The translations under genes and the position numbers were made by a program. This document shows positions 23,146-55,200 of a DNA stretch of 64,000 nt, one piece after another (the first letter of the stretch is position 1; each line of letters starts with the position of its first letter). The notes beneath the pieces are model-generated. The model made no database searches and was not told where the DNA came from. It worked only from the letters and a program-made list of their open reading frames with translations. Origin of the DNA: Phylloscopus collybita (Eukaryota > Chordata > Aves > Passeriformes > Phylloscopidae); assembly GCA_027886175.1 (NCBI GenBank), contig JAJNNQ010000137.1:38798001-38862000 (forward strand), in the 5' to 3' direction.

Positions 23146-26100
23146 TACTGGATTAAAAAATATTCACTGAAGTCATTCCTTTCCCTACACTGTTTTCTGT
23201 ATGAAATGACCTAGAGGTTTTGCTGGAAAGGGGGACTGTTTTATTTGTCACACTGGCCAGCATTACAGTCATTCCCAAGGGGGATGTTATGCAGCAGGAA
23301 GCTGGGCTGCCGTTTCCTCCTCTGGGTCATTGTGTGCCAGGTGTGGTGGACCATCTTTCATGGAGGGCAGTGGAAGCAATTGCTGTGTTTGCTGGAGGAA
23401 GTGGGAAGCAGGAGTAGACAGGAGGGATGACAGCTGTGAAAGGGTAAGAGGAGTGCTGACATCCCTGCAGAGACATGACACTGCTGGGAAGGGCAACCAT
23501 GTTCCAGAGACCACAGGAAGGACCTTGCCAAGGAGCCGTGTGGCCACCAAAGAGGTGGTGCCTTGGCTGAGCTGAAAATTGGCCCAAGAGAGCAGCTCCA
23601 AGCAACAGTGACAGAGCCAGCAGAGCACAGATTTGTGCTAGCACTCTTCTGCTTTTGATTGGGGGTGGAAGGGAATGTGGAGGTTAACAGAGGAGCTGTT
23701 TTCATTGTATTATTTATACAGATGAAACGTGACATTTAAGCTTGAAGACCTTTGCAACCTCTCTGATGTACTTCCTTCAATGAGACATCTCAGCAGCTTT
23801 ACTTCCTCTCTCTGGCTGCTTCACCATCCTGTCTCATCTGGACTCTCCCATCTTGCTTTCTCTTGCTTTCTCCCCCATGTGTCTCCAGAGACAATGGGAA
23901 GAGGAGCTGATGAGACTCCTCTTCATGAGGAATTGATGAAGAGACAGAGCAAAGCACGTTACAGAGGGAGAGAGGAACACAGACAAATAGTTGTACTCTG
24001 CTGGAAAAAGATACAGTGTTGGATAATTGTGTTTCACTTTGACAGAACATATCTCATGCTATAAAACATCTTTTATATTAATACTGGCAGTAATAAACGT
24101 AAATGACTCGCAAATTACAATAGTAGGTGTGGTTTTGCCCTCAGGTAAATATCTTAGGTTTTTTATGCATTTTGACTTCCAGATTTTGAGTATACAGTAG
24201 TCACATCATATTCTCAAACAGCCCAAGCATCTTGGCTAAATTTGTAGCTGTGTCAAGGATTACTGCTAAATTCAGTGTGGGTTTATTTGCAAAGAATGGA
24301 ATGTTCAGTCATAGAAATTTTGCATAATTTTGCATGACAATGTCTGAAAAGCTATAGGGAGGGGTATATTCAGTCAGTGAACTCATCTGATCAGTGCATT
24401 TCCACAGACTGTTATTTTTTGTGGGGAACTTCCACTGGCAGAACATACCTCTTTTAGCAGAGTTAAGGCTTCAGTAACTTCCATAAACTATTCACAGAGA
24501 GAATCTTATGCAACTGCACATGCTCAAAAAATAAAGGCAAGAAATACAAGCTTAAGTCCATTCATTACGTTATTTAGTAATGGTCCTGTTTAGTGATGGG
24601 TCAAAGGTAGCAGCATGAACTTTAACCAGAAAAAAAATATTTGAAGTATAAGAAAGTAAAGGTAGTATTTTGCAAACATGCTATTAAAACAGGAGGTCAC
24701 ACATAAGAGTGTCTGGGGTGGAAATGTAGTTGTATAAGCCTGAATGCTAGTATTTAAATCATCAGTATATGCAAGTATGTATTTTCAGTTTTTGTCTCTC
24801 ATGAGTCATTTCACCATCTATCAGCATTTTCTTTTCTTTGCGTTGATCACCTTTGTATTCCTTCTGCTGTGGTAGTGGTATCGTTCACCTGGGTCCCTGC
24901 TTTCACTTTCTTAAAGTTACTTCTAGTGATTGTCAAATTGATTTCCAGAACGTGGTCCCTGGTGAATTTCTATACAGAAAGTCTGAATATGGCTATATAT
25001 GCAATCTGCTCCCTGATTAGAAGCTGTAAGTGCAAAAAGCTGAGATAAAACCATGGTTTAATAAACTAAAACTGCCAGTGCACCCATGTTCAGACTGCCA
25101 GAGCTTTGGATTACAGCAATGTGCTTCACATACAGCTATTTGGCAGTTGCAGCTTCCTGTTAAGCATCATGCCCCCTCTGAAACATAGATTATTGGTATT
25201 TATCAATTCCAACATGCTATGGGCCTCTTTTGCAGAATAATATGGAAGCTGCCATCATCTGATAGTCCTTCGATGTCACAGTTCAAATGGGGCTGCTTAA
25301 TTGCTTAATTGGGAATTTTTGGTGAACAGTATTTTTGGTATGGGAGTCTTCACTTTTTAATTCAGCTCTTCTCTTCAGTTCTTCATTGACCTTCTCTCTA
25401 TTTGTGTTCTAAGTTAGTAAAGTTTCCTCTGACATTGCACTCAGAAAGGGAGGAAAATCATTAGGATTAAGGATTCTATTCTCTTTCCCAGACTGCAGCA
25501 CTTTGATGCTGTTACACATTTGTGACTTCCCCCTGAGAGTCTTTCCTCTGCAGTCAAATATCCTCCAAGGCATTTGGTAATTTTAGATCATCTAACAGAA
25601 ATGTCAGTTTTAGACCCAAAGCCTGTACCTCTCCAAGTATTTTGTGCAAAGCCAAGTAAGGATGTCTTTATATAAAGGACAAAATTCGTAGCTCTTAAAT
25701 TGAGTAACTCAGTAATACATCCTTCCCTTTGAATCTAGCATGCTCAAAGAACCAAGATTTAATGACAGGTTGGGACACAAGCTGTACCTAGTGCAGCTCA
25801 GTTAGAAGCAAGTCAGTGAAATGAAGCAGTCGGTCCTGAGGACTCAAGGTTTTTTGGGACAGTGCTTTGGATTAGGTTCACTCATAAGCAAATTGTCTTT
25901 TGCAGTTGGAGCATCACTTAGAGACTTCTGGGAACATATATTCCCACTCTGTCCATTGTGTCCTCACAGATCTCTGCAGAACATGAGTACAAACATAATC
26001 TGTGGGTATGGTCTGGACATAAGCCTTGTAAACAGTCTCCTAAACCCAAACTTAAATGATAATCTAAGAGCATCACACCTTTTTTATTTGTGAAATATAT

Positions 26101-28827
26101 CAACTGACCCACAATATGCATGCAACTCTGGCTGGCATTAGTGGGAAGGAAACAACAGAGAGGGGTAAGGGGGCTCACATTTAGTTTCATCCATGTCTGA
26201 CTGTTGTTCAGCATGAGTGAAGTATGCAAAATTGGTACCCAAAATTCCTTGATTCAACACATTCCTAGAGCTTACTCCTGTCAGTGCCCTGCTGTTGCCC
26301 AGGAGTAAGCCATGCATTTCTTTTTCTCTACACTCTCCTTTTGCAAATAGTCTTCATTCCTGTATTTCTGACCAAAGTCCTATAGCATACTCTGGATTGG
26401 ATCAATAACACTAATTCAAGACCTTATTTACTAACTGCTACTCAGCAAATCCCCTCTTAGAGATTTGTCTTTAAGAGCTTTGTAGAATCACCAAATCACG
26501 TAGACATTCATGACAGCTTCTTCAAAATAAGTATTCTCTATTTTCCCAGAGGAGAAGAACAAAGAAAATAGCACTGAAACACCAGAAAGTCTACACACAT
26601 ATTAATTATCCTTAAACCAATAGCTTTTGCTTGCTCGGGTAAGTAAGTATTGCTTGTTTCAAAGCACCCCCTTGTGCAGGTAGTTGGTAAGACAAGTTGT
26701 ACAAGAAGCTGCTGGCTCTCTGACACCTTGATCCCTGGGTGAAGATCTGCATTTTCCAGATCACCCACCCTGCTTCATCTGCCACAGAAGTCTTCTGTTC
26801 AATGGTTCATGCCCAGAGACCTCCTGAGGTTTCAAATGGGTGAGCCTGGTCAACCTGGTATAATATGGATGGAAGTAGTCTTCAAATTGCAGGTTCCCAC
26901 TGTTGTCCACTGGTAAAATATAATTCTTTGAAAATCTGGTATAAGCATGGGTAAAGTCCAGCTGAAATTAATCAATATGGATCTTCAAAATGAGCCACTG
27001 CGTAAACAGAAATTTCTTAAGCTGTTGATAAGATTTTTATAGATACTAGTCACAACTGGTAAACAGCAGCCTGAAAAATAATAGGCTGCAGACTTGACTC
27101 TTCCAAATTGGTTAGAGACTTCAGTCTGACCACCTGGAGATGACTTTATAGAAAAGTAGCTATTGAAACCCTATCCCTTTCCAAATTTAAGGCTCCTCTG
27201 GCAGTATCATAAATTGGGGAGCACAGGTAAAAAAACTCTCAAACTCTTTTGTAATTCTGGAAAATATTGTCAATATTATGTAAAGTGATTAACATTTTAA
27301 AATATTTGTATCATGCATTTGAGAGGAAACAAACATCTCTTCAAAGCCAATGATAACTGTATGTTTCACTTGTCTTAAATCTATTATTTACATGCATTGT
27401 TTGGGCCATCTCTGTCAACAACAATGTTCAAATGAGCCATTTCCTTGACAGAGATAGTACACTTCTATTGGGAAAAATAATCCATTCCTTTTTGTTTCTT
27501 CAAGTTTGAATTTTGCAGTGACTTTGTAAATGCCCAGATTTTGTGCTGCCCCGATTTTTTTACTTTAATGCTTATGCTTTGTTTAATAAAAAAAAGGAAA
27601 CATATTTTGTCTGAAGAGATAAGTAAGGAATTCTGCATAACTCTTGGTGTCCCAGATATTAATTCAGTGACCATTTAATTGCATCACAAGAGCTATTGGG
27701 TGAAATTAAATTACAAACAGATGAGAGCAGACAACACATTGTAAAAAAGAAGCTGAGGTATCTGCAAGTGTTTCAAATGTTCTCCAAGGTACCCTACATT
27801 GCTCATGCTCCAGAGAACCAAGGCAGCAGTGCCAGAATACCACCTGATAAAACACTTTCAGCACAAAGGCACTTGAATTCACTACCTACAGAATCTTTTT
27901 CATCTGCAGGATGCATATGTGTTTATCCTATTAATGCCTACATTCCCTGTCTCCTCAACCCATTGATTCTCACAGTTAACTTGGTGTGTTCCTCTTCTCT
28001 TACCTCACAGAGTGGCATCCTGCTGGTAGAACCCCATCCCATAATCTTGCTGCTCCCCATATTCATGCTTCAGGCACTGCCGACAAATGAGTGAAACAAA
28101 AGGCTGATAAATGTGGGCACATCATTCATTTCTTTTTGGCATAATTCCTGTGGATTATCTTAGATACAGTGTTATGTAAATGCTGTTTCAGGTGCTAAGT
28201 GTTTAAGTACACATGTGAAATTTAGAATGCGAGTAGAGCACATAGTTCTTGCAGAAGATAATAGGTTTACATTTCTGAGTGCTGGATGAAAACAATGTAG
28301 AAGAGTCAGTTGTGCTGCAAAATGGTACTACACCAGATTTGAAGACAAAATTAAGTACTAATGCATGAAATACAGATTATAAGTTGTTATAAGTGCAAAT
28401 CTAATGCAACTTTAACTGCAGAATTGCTGCCGACTTCATAAAATACATCCCATAAACAGCTGTTAATCTGTTCACCATTTGTCTCTTACCATTCATTTGT
28501 TTAGTAATCAGTTCTCATTTGTTCTACATATGGTACAGCTTTCCTTTTATAGCAGTTGCATTTAGTGAACAATTGGAGGCACAAAAATATTACAGAAATT
28601 ATTGTTTGACTATTCTCCTGCATTTTTATCTGTCATTAGGGTCGTCTGAATAAAATTTCAGAAAAGATGTTCATTAAATATAGAGTAAGGAAGGTGTAGA
28701 TGCTCTGTCATCTTCCTGAACTGGTAATTTGTAGTGGAAGTTCCAGTGACTATGCTTTGCACTCCTCTTAGCTCCTTAGGCAATTAATTTTCTCTATTTA
28801 TACTGTCCATTCCCTTTTGTGATTCAC

Positions 28828-28835
28828 TGACGTCA
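28828..28835. promoter_or_regulatory. Perfect CRE-like site TGACGTCA
   Basis: The full 8-base CREB/ATF palindrome is present about 1.05 kb before the transmembrane exon, in otherwise CpG-poor intron. Binding is not shown by sequence alone. Confidence 0.35.
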
Positions 28836-29743
28836 ACATGTCAAATTTGATTCACTTTTCGGCTTTGCTGTGTAGCTCTGTATCATATTAGAGACCTTTA
28901 GGTAATGCACTGAGTATCTTGCAGACCAACTGAGTGCATTTCAAGATTTTTAGAAAATGACAGTTTACAAGATTTAAAATTTTGTCAGGTGTTCTGCTTA
29001 AATGTGGGAATCAGTGGTCATTAAAGCTGATTTGTGGGAAGATAATTGCCTTCTGGAGTACTTGTGTTTAAGTGTCATCTTAATTGCCTTTTCCCAAAAA
29101 TTCTGATCTTTAACAAGAACATTTTATGCTAGGAAGTGTTCTCTCCTATTTATTCATGCTTCAGCCATGTCCTGCATCCTGAACTTAATGAAAAAAATGT
29201 ATCACAATCTTTTGTTTATGGGAGACTATAGGTGAGAATATAGCTGTGTGCTGAAACTTTGCTAGTGTTCAGGGCGTGATGCCAAATAGGGTGAGTGCCC
29301 GTGGATTGGACAGCCTTTTGTCCTTGGTCAGTCTTCACTGGTGACCTTGACCTGCAGCTATTGTGAGGAATCTGCGAATCTGTCAAGTGCAGCAGTGGGC
29401 AGAGGAAAAGGGCTGTTTATTAGAACTGACTGCTTGGATCAGATTACCATTCCGGAAAAGGGAAATTTCCAGTCAGTTCCACCCGATTCAGCCACAATGC
29501 CAGGTGGGTTGGGGAGATGATTAAAGAAAGAAACGAATAATTGCTTAAATGTGCTGAGCATTTTACAGATTGCAGTGCAAATATTTTGGATATACTGTTT
29601 TCAGATAGTTGAAGAATCAAAATAGCTGCAAGTGAGTTTGATATGTGTCACCAGGCTTGTATATAGACAGATGTGTTAAACTGGCGTTGTATGGGCAAAT
29701 GCTGAGTTGGGAGAAATATATAAATTATGACAGGATATTTTAG

Positions 29744-49078
<19,335 letters not shown>

Positions 49079-49246
49079 GTGCCATACTCTGAGCTGGGTG
49101 GAAAAACTTTAGTGATGGCAGTTTATGACTTTGATCGTTTCTCCAAACATGATATCATTGGGGAATATAAAGTTGCAATGAACACAGTGGACTTCGGTCA
49201 TGTCACTGAGGAGTGGAGGGACTTGCAAAGTGCAGAGAAAGAAGAG
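49079..49246 (+). CDS. SYT1: SYT1 coding exon: second half of C2A domain (calcium loop 3)
   Basis: This exon encodes 56 residues (rat 214-269) that complete C2A. Seen: acceptor CTTTGCAG, phase 0 at both ends, and a strong donor GAG|GTAAGA. It begins [11 protein letters not shown] and contains calcium loop 3 [10 protein letters not shown] with ligands Asp230, Asp232, Ser235 and Asp238. Arg233, known to tune calcium affinity, and the membrane-inserting Phe234 are present. It ends [10 protein letters not shown], just before the short C2A-C2B linker. Compared with mammals, residue 243 is Tyr for Phe and 246 is Ala for Pro. I recall these as avian SYT1 residues but cannot check it here. FGHVTEEW excludes SYT2, which differs at this point. 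The next exon (C2B) is beyond the window. The exon is the same length as the previous one, 168 bases. Confidence 0.97.
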
Positions 49247-52200
49247 GTAAGAAAAATCAGACTTTTTTTTCCTCACAGAACACTTTTATCCTCACCTAGA
49301 GAAATAGACAAACTAGCAAATTTTTTTTTTTTTTGCCGAGACAGCTCCCATCTGTTATCAGCATTTCTCAGACTTACTTTGCCTGATAAATTTTTGATAA
49401 GCATCTCTTCCAATACCCACTGAATGCAACATTCTCCTCTTCTAATTTAATCAATCTTTTTGATACTTTATGCAACATATTAGAAATGTTTTCATGAGTT
49501 TGATGTTTTCTTGAATCAGTGCATTTTGGATTCATAGAATTTGTATTTGCATTGTAAGTGATGTACTTTTAGGTTTCTTGGTGGTTCTCAGGGTTTGCAT
49601 CTTAAGACATCTTATTGTGCATGATAATAGTAGGGTTTCATTGAAATACCTTACAGTTTTATTGAACTGCTACACAATAATATCCCTTGATTAGAATTAT
49701 GAATTTTACAAAAACCTTGGAATGGCATCTTACTCAAATATTTATCACCTTTTTTATTTTCCTCTTATTGTCAACATTTCTTGAATTCATTATTTATTAG
49801 GTGTAGTGCTACATGTACATGAGACACTTCTTGGAAATATTTCATCACCAGATTGTGCATCCTGTGAGATTGTTCATACTGATACATCCAAATTCTTGCC
49901 TATTGTATGACCATTTTGTACTCATTTTTACATTATTTTTCCTTTTAATTGATGGACATGCTTTAATTCTCTGGTGGGAGGAGAAGTAATCGTGAATCTG
50001 AGTTTATCGTCATCTAATTCAGCTAATAAAGTGCTTTAGATTCAAATCTTAGTTTCTGTAATTTAAAGGGACAATCTCTGAGTGAATCTCTTTCCTTCTC
50101 ACAAGTGATGAAAAACCTGAGTATTGATTTAGACAAAAAGTGGTGAAAACAGCAGCAAATGCAGAGCCATGCAGCTTTCTCAGATTTTCAAAAATGGTAG
50201 ATTTCAGTCTTGCCTTTTTGAATGTTTGTTTTAAAGATGGTATTTTCAGATTTTTTTTTTCAATTGCTTGTTGATTTGAAAGCCACTGCCACAATGAGAC
50301 TGTTCTGCATGGCATTGTTTCATAGTGGCAATATTTGCAGGGCTGTCTCTCTGCAGGTGACATCAGTGCCATGCTATATGGGGCATTTTTCTTCCACTCT
50401 GAGAGTTAAATATGAAAATAAAAAAAGAGAGATAAAGGAAGTTTGTAGTTCAAGGGGCCTGTTCTTCTAAGTGCTCAGCATACTAGAAAGCTGAAAATGT
50501 GAAATTGGAGTGTATTAATCCTTCCAAGTTCTACTAAGTAACAAATTGGTCTTCTATTACACCACTATTTGATGATTTCTATTTCAAAACACATAAAATA
50601 AGCCAAACACTATGCAGAAAGGAACTGTCACTTTGTAGTATAACTTTCAGTTTTTAGAACATAAACAATGATATTCCTATATGCAGCTTAGAGATAACAT
50701 GCTACAGATTAGTGTGTGGTTTCATCTGCCTTATTGCATAGAAAGTTGCTTCTTAAGTGTTCTAGATAACAGCCACAGGAAGACCTGATGCAGTTGCTTG
50801 GTTGCTTTCATAAAATTCATACCCTGCTAATACAATATGATTAAAATCTTGCTTGAAACAGATATTGAGCATGTCAGCTAATTCCAGAAATGCATTCTGA
50901 CTTGGAAAATTCTGTTTATTAAAACAGAAGGAGGTAATTAAAATAAATAATTCTGTAAGTATTTGGTTATTAAAAGAGTATTATTGCAAGAGCATTGAAT
51001 AGTTTGCCGTAGAGATGAAATCTAGGTTGCCCTCACCTTTCTTCAAATTTCAGGTAATGTTTATGCAGAGAAACCATTGTTATTTTTATACTTTTTTGAT
51101 GGAACCTTTATGAAGTTGCCACCAAAGCATGGCCATTTTATTTATAAGGAGCTAGGTAATATGATGATCTGAAAACATCATGAAAACCAACTCCTTAAAT
51201 ATTTTTTCATACTACAGGAGATCTCATGTTTTATTTTTGCATCTCAATGCTCAAGCATGCAAGGTATCCAATTAGTCTTGAAAAATTTGGGGTATATGTA
51301 GACATTTTAATCTTAGTTTTCTATATGCTATGTGTAGCTGATTTGTAACAGCTCATAAGGTCACTGTACAAATAAAAAGTGGTCCTACAAAAACCAATTG
51401 CTCCTTAGCCAAGAGTATTTAGTCCAAACTTGTCTCTGCTCCACTATGGAATCTCTACTTCTGTCATATATATGTTGAGCCAGACTCAAATAATTGCTTA
51501 GCCCAATTTGGAAGAGAAAGCTCTACCAAGAACCAGGAGAGGTGCATCTGTCAGCAGTTTGGGAGTTGTGTTTCACATGAAATGTCATTCATATTCCATA
51601 TTTGATTCAAGTACCTTACCATCTTTGATGTTCCAGTCCCTGCTCCAGAGGAAAGATTCCAAGCAAATTCCAGCATATTTTAAGTAAGAAGTAGGGATGG
51701 GAGAGATTGTATCTGCATGAAGGGATTGTCATCTGACTCAGCAGATGTTGCAGAGTTCACAGCAGATACAGCTGCAACCAAGAAGCCCCCTGGTTTCAGA
51801 ATTAGCAAAGACACTGCTCTGTGTATGAAGGCTAACACAATTTACCTATATCAGAGGTGTAGCAGTAGACACATGTTTGTCCCTTGGTAGTGATCATGAA
51901 CAAGGTATGGTGGTCCGGCTTACTAAAATCACAAAATAAAAGCTAAGCAACTGGATTTCATCCAAAAATTTATGACAAATGTAATTCTATTGCTAACAAA
52001 ATATCTTTTGCAGACTATTACACATGTTGTAATTGTGTAATGACTTTGTCCTTGAAAAGCACATCTGCATGAGACTTGCAATATTTGAAGAATGACAGGC
52101 TTTATTTCCTTTCTTGCCCTTACAACACTTAGGCAAGTTTGTCAGTTCTCAGCAACCTAGTGCTACTTATAATTCTAAGTATGTTTGAAATTAAGTATAA

Positions 52201-55200
52201 GTTGCCAAAATATCCTCAATGTCTTAATTGTGACCCCTAGACAAGATGTGTCCTGAAGTGAATCACTGGCAGTTGTCACCAGTCACTTTAAAAGAACTAT
52301 CTAGGTGGCATCAGTCAAAGTGAATATAAAAATCTCGGGTTTAGTTTATGTCAAATTCAGTTGATGCACATCACAGAACTACAATTTAATTACCACTTCA
52401 ATCATAGGGGGCAAAACAATTTTACAAGCAGTTACTCTTTGCTCATACAGCTCCACTGTACATTCTGTCCTTTTTTCTAAATGTGCTTAAAATTGAAGAC
52501 AGATGATGAAGGTTTAATGAAGTAATGGGAGCTCTTTCTCTCACAGCCTAGCCATTTGAATGGCATCTCTCTGACACTGCATTCTCTTCTGGGAAAGGTC
52601 TTATTAATATATTTATGTTGGTGAAGTACTTTGAAGGTACAAGCCTTTGTGTGAGCATTTGTTATGACTGTGAGAGGGCTTTGGGAATGTGCAATGACTA
52701 CTAAATATTGAGGAGGCCACTACTAATGAGCTGCATACCTTGAATCCTTTTTCCTTGGCTTCTTTTAGATCTGCTGTCCTTGTGTCTAGTCCTACAGTCT
52801 CATTTGACTGAGAGCGTGGGAGGGAGGAGTGGTAGATATTGAAAGGTTATTCACTTTTACCAAGTCTGACATATAATGGTTTGGGCACAGAGTGTTAAAA
52901 AGCAGATCACTAGAGTTTGCTCCTCTCTGTCATCTACCAGATGTCATTGCTATTAACTTTATCTGAGTACACACTGCATCCAATATCTGTTATCACTCCA
53001 GTACAGCAGGCCAGACAGACCTCTTCTTTGCTCACAGCAGTGTGAATCATACTGAGAGTCATCTTCTGAATACTTCAGCTGATTTCCCTCCAGACGTTTT
53101 GTTATATTGGCACTTAAATTGAAAACCTGTTGTAGCAAACATGCCAAGAAATTTTAGGGAATATAAGGAAGAGGAGAAACAATTCTTGCCCTTGAAAGCA
53201 GTGGAGAAGCAGAGCATTTTAACATACGGAGAAGGACCTTTGTTGACCTGGAAGCATCCACCACCAGAGTTCTGCAGATCTTTCACAACTGCCATCACAT
53301 GAGACTCTATGCATTATCTGATCAGGCATCCACCATGGTTAGGTTACATGATGGATGCATGCTCATACCATAGTGGGTGATGATGGGTATGCTTTATACA
53401 AGGCTTCTGAGTGGGAAGTCTGCTGGAAAACACCACTGTCAATGCCTATATGGTGCACAACCCCAAGCAGGAGAGATGTGCAGTGCTGCCTTGAAAAAGG
53501 GTGAGAGGCAAGTGTTCTGCAGCTGGAGAGTGAAAGAGCAGTCCCATGAACCTTGACTGTGCTGTTCATGAGGTTTGTTCTTTTCTTCCTCATCCAAAAG
53601 TAAAAGGTGAAGGAGGAGGTGGAAAAGTGGGCCTGAAACACGTGTATTTAGTACCTTGGTATACTTCATAGAGACTGTGAAAAAGTTAGTGAGCCACCCA
53701 GCTTATTGACTCTCTGGAACTGAAACTTGCAGAGATCTAAGAAGAAAGGACATTTTTAGAGAAGTCACTGTCAAATTACAGCAGCAAATCACTGTTATTT
53801 TCTGTTACAGTTACATGAGCAATGGACAGATGATCTAATAGGCCTTTCCCATCACTGGTAATAACACTTAGTTCTTTTACAGCTTTGCAGAGAGCACAGT
53901 GCTTTGCAAAAGAAAGTATCATTATCCCTATGGAGATGCTGTCAGAGTGTCAGACAAATTTTAAAATGTGAGGTTTCCTTTATTTAGCTGCATGTTATAT
54001 TGGAACACTATGTTTTCTTCATGGTGTTTACATCTTCCCAAGTTCACTTCTTCTTACACCCAATTAAAACTTTAAAATGTTAAATCTAAGGAGGTTTTAA
54101 TTTTCAGGTTTTGTGAAGAGCTTATGCAGTAAACAGAGGTGTTGAATTGCCTGTTCAACATTGTAAGTGCAGCGTCTGTCCTGCCTCTGAATTTCCTACT
54201 GAGACAGGGAACAAAAGAGAGGTTCTGAAGTTTGAGAATAAGCAAGCCTGCTTTAAAATTCTTCAGCAGTTAATTAGGTTTTTTAATCTTGAAATTGAAG
54301 ATGCTAAAATGATTTTAAAGGTAAAACAATATGATTCAAGTAGAGCTGTAAGGGTACTGTATTCAGTTCATTAGAGTCATGCATTTCTTTTCTCCTCTTT
54401 CATACTCCAAATGCTGACAGTCCCACTATATACCTTTTTGAGTATTCTCCTTCTTAACTCTCTCTGGAAGAGACGCCTTAGGAGGTCAGAGACATTCTTG
54501 TGTTAACAATGAAAAGAATGTAATTGGCTTACTTGAAATCAAAAGAGAACTTGGTCTTGATTCATCTCAAATTGTCTGGCTTTACAGATAATAAATTCAA
54601 ATATAGAGGACAGTATAAAAGAAGGAGAAGCTCAGTGATAGTGTTAAATTCAGGCTCTTCTGGGGCCTTTCTGTTCCTGGACAGCATTTATTCTGAGATC
54701 AGAAAAACGTGTATTGCTTATTGGCTGAAAACATTCTTATTACCATTTTCCTTCCATGTGCAGAATGGCATCTTGAGGCTGAAATAGTAGATCCTACACT
54801 TGGTGCTAAGCATCTAATGACCCTTAATACACAAAATAATAATAATACTTGTTTCAGACAAAGTATATTGCTAAGAACCTTGTAGAAAATTACAGGGCTG
54901 AAGGAAGGAATAGTGGGCAATTCCCACCCTCCACATACTAATATTACTATGTGGGGTTTTAATGCTCAGGCATAAGGTATTTTAAAGTACAAAGACACAG
55001 CCACATACCATGGCAATTTGAAAGCAGTGTTCTGAATAGTGTTTTTATAGAGTTTTGAGGAAGCTACTGAGAGGGATCAAACTCATCTGATGCTAGAGTA
55101 TGAAGAGATATTTTGGATGGAAACTGCAGAAGGAATTTCAGGAGATACAGATTTAATTGTGGAGCACTCCTGAGTCTAAAGCTCTGTATTCTGGGGGAGA

